From assembly GCA_903911085.1 (NCBI GenBank), contig CAIWCC010000268.1:1-53625 (forward strand): 53,625 nt of DNA. The letters run 5' to 3'. The notes below the pieces were generated by a model that was not told the origin of the DNA, made no database searches, and saw only the letters and a list, made by a program, of their open reading frames with translations. This DNA is from an uncultured Bacteroidales bacterium. GTDB taxonomy: Bacteria; Bacteroidota; Bacteroidia; Bacteroidales; Paludibacteraceae. Made by a program: the position numbers and the translations under genes. This document shows positions 49,212 to 53,625 of the stretch, in pieces. Within the stretch, counting starts at the first letter, position 1, and the number at the start of each line of letters is the position of its first letter.

Positions 49212-52200
49212 ATGAAAAAAATCATTATTTATATAACTTTTATATTGGCAATTCCCACTACTTTACTAGGTCAATATTCAGGCAGTATTGGTGGCGGTGA
49301 TGCTATGGTATCTAGTGGGTTAGGTTATCTTGACGATAATTACTTTTCTATAGGTGGTGCTGGTCGTGGCGATGCTTTATCTATGATTTTTTTGCCAGTA
49401 GTAAGCACACAGACGGTAACGAACATAACCACTACAACAGCCACTGCCAATGGTACTGTTGTTATGGTTGGCGCACCAAATACCACGCAATATGGGGTTG
49501 TATGGAGTACGATGTCAAATCCAACGACTGTATTATCAACCAAAACTACACTTGGAGTTTTATCAACACCAGGCACTTTTACATCATCTTTGACTGGCTT
49601 ATTGCCAAATGTGATATATTACGTTAGATCTTATGCAACCAATAATCTGGGAACAAACTATGGCACTGAAGTTACATTTAAAACTACTGCCTTGCAACTG
49701 AATGTTTTACCAACAGCTACTATTGGTGGCACGAACAATAGTACCACTCAATTAAGCATAACCTCCACTACCACATGGACTGCTGGTTCTAATCAAGCAT
49801 GGCTATCAGCAAGTCCTGCCACAGGTTTTACAGGAAATGGGAATCTCACATTAACGGCATTGATCAATCCTGCAATAACAACTCGTTCAGCAATAATAAC
49901 ATTAAAAGGCACTGGTGCTAAAGATACTACAATAAACGTAACACAAGCTGCTGGCCCAGCCACTTTATCGGTTTCTGCAAATACAGCTAGTGTACTCAAA
50001 ACCACAAATAGCACTGCAAGTGTGACTGTTACGTCCAATAGTACTTGGACAGCCACATCAGACCAAACATGGCTTACTGTAACACCTGGAGGTACAAGCA
50101 ATGGAACACTTACAGTTACTACTACTGCTGACAATCCATTTATTACAACCCGTAGTGCAACCATAACAATAAAGGCAACTGGAGCTGCAGATAAAACAGT
50201 TATCGTTACACAAGCGGTGGGAGATGCCACCTTCTCAATTTCAGCAAACACCGCCAGTATAGCAAAAGCAGCAAATAGCACTGCAAGTATAACAATAATT
50301 TCCAATAGCCCTTGGTCTGCCACCTCTAATCAAACTTGGTTGACTGTAACTCCAGGAGGTAACGGATATGGTTCTCTTACTTTTACCACGACATCTGCAA
50401 ATCCATCCATTACAACTCAAATTGCTATTGTAACTATCAAAGTAACAGGAGCGTCTGACAAAACAGTAACTGTAACTCAAGCGGTGGGCGATGCCACTTT
50501 ATCGGTTAATGCCACAGCTACAATCACTAAAACTGTCAACAGCTATGTCAATATTATTGTTACTTCCAACAGTACATGGACAGCCACTTCTAACCAATCT
50601 TGGTTGACAGTTAACTCTGGAGCGACAGGAAATGGCAACCTTTCTTGTATTGCAGCATCAACCAATACAACGATTTTTGCAAGAATAGCTACAGTAACAC
50701 TCAAAGCTACAGGCATAACAGACCAAACTGTTACTATAACCCAAGAAGCAGGCGATGCAACATTAACAGTTTCATCTACAACTGCAAGTGTTACAAAAGA
50801 AGCAAGTAGTATAGCTAGTATTACCGTAACTTCCAATAGTACATGGACAGTAACTTCCAATCAATCCTGGCTAAATGTATCTGGTGGTGCTACAGGAGAT
50901 GGAACACTTACATTTACAACCTCATCCGTAAATCCATACATTACAACACGTTCGGCAACCGTTACGCTAAAAGCTACAGGTGTAGCCGATAAAACAGTAA
51001 CAGTAACTCAAGCAGTGGGAGACCCAACTTTATCTGTTTCTGCTAACACTGCCAACATTATTAAAACAGCCAATAGCACATCAAGTATTAACCTAATTTC
51101 AAATACAACTTGGACAGCAAATTCAGACCAAAATTGGCTTTCTGTTGTTTCTGGTGGAACTGGCAATGTCACACTGACTTTTACGGCAAATACTACTAAT
51201 CCTGTAATTACAACACGTATTGCCACCGTAACAATCAAAGCTACTGGAACTGACGATCAAGTCATTACAATCACTCAAGCTGTTGGTGACGCTACATTAT
51301 CTGTTTCGGCTGCAACAGCCAATATAACTAACACAGCTAATGTTACCACAAAAATAAATATCGTTTCTAATTCTCTATGGTCAGCATCATCCGATCAAAG
51401 TTGGTTATTAGTAAAATCGTATGGAAATGGTGACTTTCCATTACCTTTTAGTGCTACATCTATCAACCCACTGGCTAATCCTCGACAAGCAATTATTACT
51501 ATAAAAGTAAGTGGTGCAAACGATAAAACCATTACTGTTACACAAGCTGGTGCTACTCCAACCTTTGAACTTCCAAATACGGAACCCACTGTTGCCAAAA
51601 CTGCGAATGCTACCGCTTCTATTAATGTAACTTCAAATGCCACATGGACTACAGCGTCTAACCAAAGCTGGTTATCTGTGTCGTCTGGAAATACTGGTAA
51701 CGGTTCAGTTACTTTCACTGCTTTATCAGCTAATACAACAATAGCCACACGGTCAGCAATTATCACTTTCAAAGTAACAGGATTACCCGATAGAACATTA
51801 ACAGTTACACAATTAGCAGGCGATGCTACTTTATCAACGTCGGCTAACAGCGCAAGCTTATTAAAAACAGCCAATAGTAGTGCATCAATAATTGTAATTT
51901 CAAATACCACTTGGACGGCAACATCTGACCAAAAATGGCTGACAATAACTTCAGGCGGAACTGGCAATTCTACATTAACATTGACTACCAATACAAGCAA
52001 TCCAACGATTAGAACACGTACAGCAACAGTAACTCTCAAATTTACAGGAACTTCAGATAAAACGATAACAGTAACGCAAGCTGCTGGCAATCCCAATCTT
52101 TCTGTTTCGGCAACAAATGCAAGTGTCCTTGAAACATCTAACAGCACAGCGTGGGTAACCGTATATTCAAACACAACATGGACTGCAACTTCCAATCAAA

Positions 52201-53186
52201 GTTGGTTGAAAGTTACTCCAAGTGGAAATGGCGATGATATTCTTGCTTTCACTGCTACTGCAAATACTTTAATTACCTCCAGAACGGCAATAGTAACCGT
52301 TAAAGCTACTGGTGTAACTAATAAAACTATTACGGTAACACAGCAAGCAAGTGCGCCTTTTGTCATTGTTACCAACAATTCTGTTGTATTAGACCCAAAA
52401 GCAAATAATACTGCCTCAGTAAATATCTCGTCCAATACAGTTTGGAATGTTGTAACTGACCAAAACTGGTTAAGCGTAAATTCTGCAAATGGTATTCTTT
52501 CCTTTTCAGCAGCAAATGCTACAACCTCAACTCGGCAAGCAATTGTAACAATTTCAGCAGCTGGAGTTACAGATGTTTCAATTAAAGTTATTCAAACAAC
52601 TTCGGAGAATAAATACCAGCTAAACATGACGGTAACTTCTATTGCAACCATAGATGATATTGAAATTTCAAATGGAGACATTCAACTATCGGCATTTATT
52701 GATGGCGAATGCAGAGGAACAACAACCTTAAAATATGTAGAATCGTACAAGCGATACATGGTATTCTTGATGGTATGGGGCAATGCAGAAGATTTTAATA
52801 AAACTATTTCTTTTAAGAGCTACGATCCTACTACTACCAATGAACTTACTGCAATTAATACAACATTAAAATTTATTCCAGAAAGCATAACAGGCTCCCC
52901 AACAAATCCTTATTCGATAGATTTCGCTAAAAAGATAACCAATATAAATCTTTTGAACAACGAGAATATTGATATTTATCCAAATCCAGTAATTGATGCA
53001 TTTAGAATAAAAGGGTTGAATAGTCTAACAAATATTACACTAACCGATATGAATGGCAAAATTTTACTTCAAAAACAAGTTAATGTAAATCAAGCCACTT
53101 CAGTAATTTCATTTCCAAAAGGAATGTATGTGTTGAAAATGACTAATAACGATGGCGTTATTAAACGTAAAGTTATAAAACAATAG
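49212..53186 (+). CDS. T9SS-secreted protein with eleven BACON domains (1324 aa)
   Basis: This is an exported surface protein, probably glycan-binding, as BACON domains often are. I place the start at the ATG at 49212, because MKKIIIYITFILAIPTTLLG is a normal signal peptide. The upstream in-frame TTG at 49185 would add nine residues and has no support. After cleavage near LLG, a Gly-rich segment (about 21-60; GSIGGGDAMVSSGLGYL) leads to an FN3-like domain (62-157; TTQYGVVWST) like that in the 10184 protein. Eleven BACON units (about 160-1132) follow, the longest array here. The last has the terminal form (VLDPKANNTA). The DGECRG module (1132-1240) and T9SS type A sorting domain (1247-1324; YPNPVIDAFRIKG) close it. 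It ends cassette 3, 256 bp after the second FGE-fold gene, a gap in which I see no consensus promoter or terminator. Confidence 0.88.
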   Translation: MKKIIIYITFILAIPTTLLGQYSGSIGGGDAMVSSGLGYLDDNYFSIGGAGRGDALSMIFLPVVSTQTVTNITTTTATANGTVVMVGAPNTTQYGVVWSTMSNPTTVLSTKTTLGVLSTPGTFTSSLTGLLPNVIYYVRSYATNNLGTNYGTEVTFKTTALQLNVLPTATIGGTNNSTTQLSITSTTTWTAGSNQAWLSASPATGFTGNGNLTLTALINPAITTRSAIITLKGTGAKDTTINVTQAAGPATLSVSANTASVLKTTNSTASVTVTSNSTWTATSDQTWLTVTPGGTSNGTLTVTTTADNPFITTRSATITIKATGAADKTVIVTQAVGDATFSISANTASIAKAANSTASITIISNSPWSATSNQTWLTVTPGGNGYGSLTFTTTSANPSITTQIAIVTIKVTGASDKTVTVTQAVGDATLSVNATATITKTVNSYVNIIVTSNSTWTATSNQSWLTVNSGATGNGNLSCIAASTNTTIFARIATVTLKATGITDQTVTITQEAGDATLTVSSTTASVTKEASSIASITVTSNSTWTVTSNQSWLNVSGGATGDGTLTFTTSSVNPYITTRSATVTLKATGVADKTVTVTQAVGDPTLSVSANTANIIKTANSTSSINLISNTTWTANSDQNWLSVVSGGTGNVTLTFTANTTNPVITTRIATVTIKATGTDDQVITITQAVGDATLSVSAATANITNTANVTTKINIVSNSLWSASSDQSWLLVKSYGNGDFPLPFSATSINPLANPRQAIITIKVSGANDKTITVTQAGATPTFELPNTEPTVAKTANATASINVTSNATWTTASNQSWLSVSSGNTGNGSVTFTALSANTTIATRSAIITFKVTGLPDRTLTVTQLAGDATLSTSANSASLLKTANSSASIIVISNTTWTATSDQKWLTITSGGTGNSTLTLTTNTSNPTIRTRTATVTLKFTGTSDKTITVTQAAGNPNLSVSATNASVLETSNSTAWVTVYSNTTWTATSNQSWLKVTPSGNGDDILAFTATANTLITSRTAIVTVKATGVTNKTITVTQQASAPFVIVTNNSVVLDPKANNTASVNISSNTVWNVVTDQNWLSVNSANGILSFSAANATTSTRQAIVTISAAGVTDVSIKVIQTTSENKYQLNMTVTSIATIDDIEISNGDIQLSAFIDGECRGTTTLKYVESYKRYMVFLMVWGNAEDFNKTISFKSYDPTTTNELTAINTTLKFIPESITGSPTNPYSIDFAKKITNINLLNNENIDIYPNPVIDAFRIKGLNSLTNITLTDMNGKILLQKQVNVNQATSVISFPKGMYVLKMTNNDGVIKRKVIKQ
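49690..52605 (+). repeat. Array of eleven BACON-coding repeats
   Basis: Eleven tandem units of about 260-275 bp encode the markers SNSTWTATSNQSWLTV, TTRSATVTIKATG and KTVTVTQAVGDAT. Several neighbours (units 2-6) are close in sequence, as expected from recent unit duplication or gene conversion. The eleventh is the short terminal variant. Confidence 0.85.
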
Positions 53187-53508
53187 GGGTTGTGGCAAGG
53201 GTTAAGCAATTAACTGTTTAAAATAACAGTGTATGCTTAAAAATTCCAAAGTAATTGGTCTATGGTTATTTGATGTTTGTAAATATTGGGCAACTACTTT
53301 GGAAAGCAATTTCGACTTTTTAGTATACTACCAAAACAATCCTCTCCTGCTATTGTATTTCTGTTACTTACTGAATATCAATTCGGTATTAAGTTCTTAG
53401 AATATAAATTAACTGCAATTATTTTTATCATTAGTTCTAAATCAAATATGATTTCTGTACATTAATGAAACATGCCAATTTATCAACCTGAGTTCGGGAT
53501 AAGAAAAG
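53187..53508. other. Intergenic stretch after cassette 3, with a long-loop inverted repeat
   Basis: TTCCAAAGTAATTG (53244-53257) and CAACTACTTTGGAA (53291-53304) pair at 13 of 14 positions across a 33-base loop. A weaker ACTGTT/AACAGT pair lies at 53213-53230. No T run follows either, so no clear terminator closes cassette 3. The longer pair could be a structured RNA or the trace of a small repeat. Otherwise nothing is recognised. Confidence 0.4.
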
Positions 53509-53516
53509 AAAAAAAA

Positions 53517-53559
53517 GTTGCATAATTGAATAAAAAGGGTTGCATAACTGAATAAAAAG
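53517..53559. repeat. Two-copy 22-bp direct repeat near the right edge
   Basis: GTTGCATAATTGAATAAAAA (from 53517) and GTTGCATAACTGAATAAAAA (from 53539) differ at one of 21 positions and are 22 bp apart. The repeat lies about 50 bp before a possible start codon. It may be an operator, or part of an insertion-sequence end, but the window stops too soon to say. Confidence 0.6.
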
Positions 53560-53608
53560 TATTACCTTAGTAGCTGTAAATCAAACTAATAACCCCATTA
53601 TTTCAGCT

Positions 53609-53625
53609 ATGCTAACCCCAGACAA
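53609..53625 (+). CDS. Possible 5' end of a gene cut by the window edge
   Basis: ATG at 53609 starts an open frame reading MLTPD before the window ends. Some Bacteroidota insertion-sequence transposases begin in a similar way, and the preceding direct repeat would fit an element end, but five residues cannot identify a gene. This is a guess noted for whoever has the flanking sequence. Confidence 0.2.

Noticed and set aside
51395-52195. 266-codon open frame on the minus strand
   Set aside because: It is antisense to the BACON array. Its Val/Ala/Leu-rich repeats mirror the BACON period, and similar antisense frames occur opposite every BACON array.
49690-52605. BACON DNA repeats as a minisatellite or CRISPR-like array
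   Set aside because: Units of about 270 bp are in frame and encode a known protein domain, so the periodicity is explained by protein structure.

Overview
The window looks like Bacteroidota DNA, probably order Bacteroidales or a relative, though the genus cannot be read from it. The DNA is AT-rich. Promoters have the TAnnTTTG element of that phylum. Six of the eight genes end in a type IX secretion system (T9SS) type A C-terminal sorting domain, and three carry long arrays of BACON domains. Every complete gene is on the + strand, and all encode exported proteins. I see no tRNA, rRNA, CRISPR array or integrase.

The locus is a three-fold repeat of one cassette. Cassette 1 (about 370-20750) has a 3171-residue LamG/FN3 giant, a hairpin, and a 3490-residue BACON/LRR/LamG/PKD protein. 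Cassette 2 (about 21400-35500) has a 3193-residue paralogous giant, a hairpin, and a 1270-residue beta-helix/BACON protein. Cassette 3 (about 35700-53190) has a 3172-residue giant, a hairpin, two tandem proteins with the formylglycine-generating-enzyme (FGE) fold, and a 1324-residue BACON protein. Each giant is preceded by a long gene-free stretch ending in a strikingly conserved control region: distal ACTACA boxes and proximal TACCTTTTGT-type boxes on a roughly 21-bp lattice, followed by TAnnTTTG. The last box starts exactly 35 nt before TAnnTTTG in all three. The hairpins after giants 1 and 3 are homologous and show compensatory base changes.

The giants share a long N-terminal export signal starting MKTLQ, FN3-like domains, three LamG domains, a large conserved middle region of unknown function and a common C-terminal end. 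The BACON proteins have unrelated heads but share the same tail: BACON array, a specialised last BACON unit, a roughly 105-residue module with a D/NECRG motif, and the sorting domain. The tail module also occurs in the giants, so all six large proteins share one C-terminal assembly. My inference is a co-regulated set of giant cell-surface or secreted proteins with carbohydrate-binding or adhesive parts, each giant paired with a BACON partner. The function is unknown.

Other non-coding features are two strong terminators closing cassettes 1 and 2, a palindromic intergenic element at 20841-21007, a direct inverted repeat near the left edge, and at the right edge a two-copy 22-bp repeat followed by what may be the first codons of another gene.
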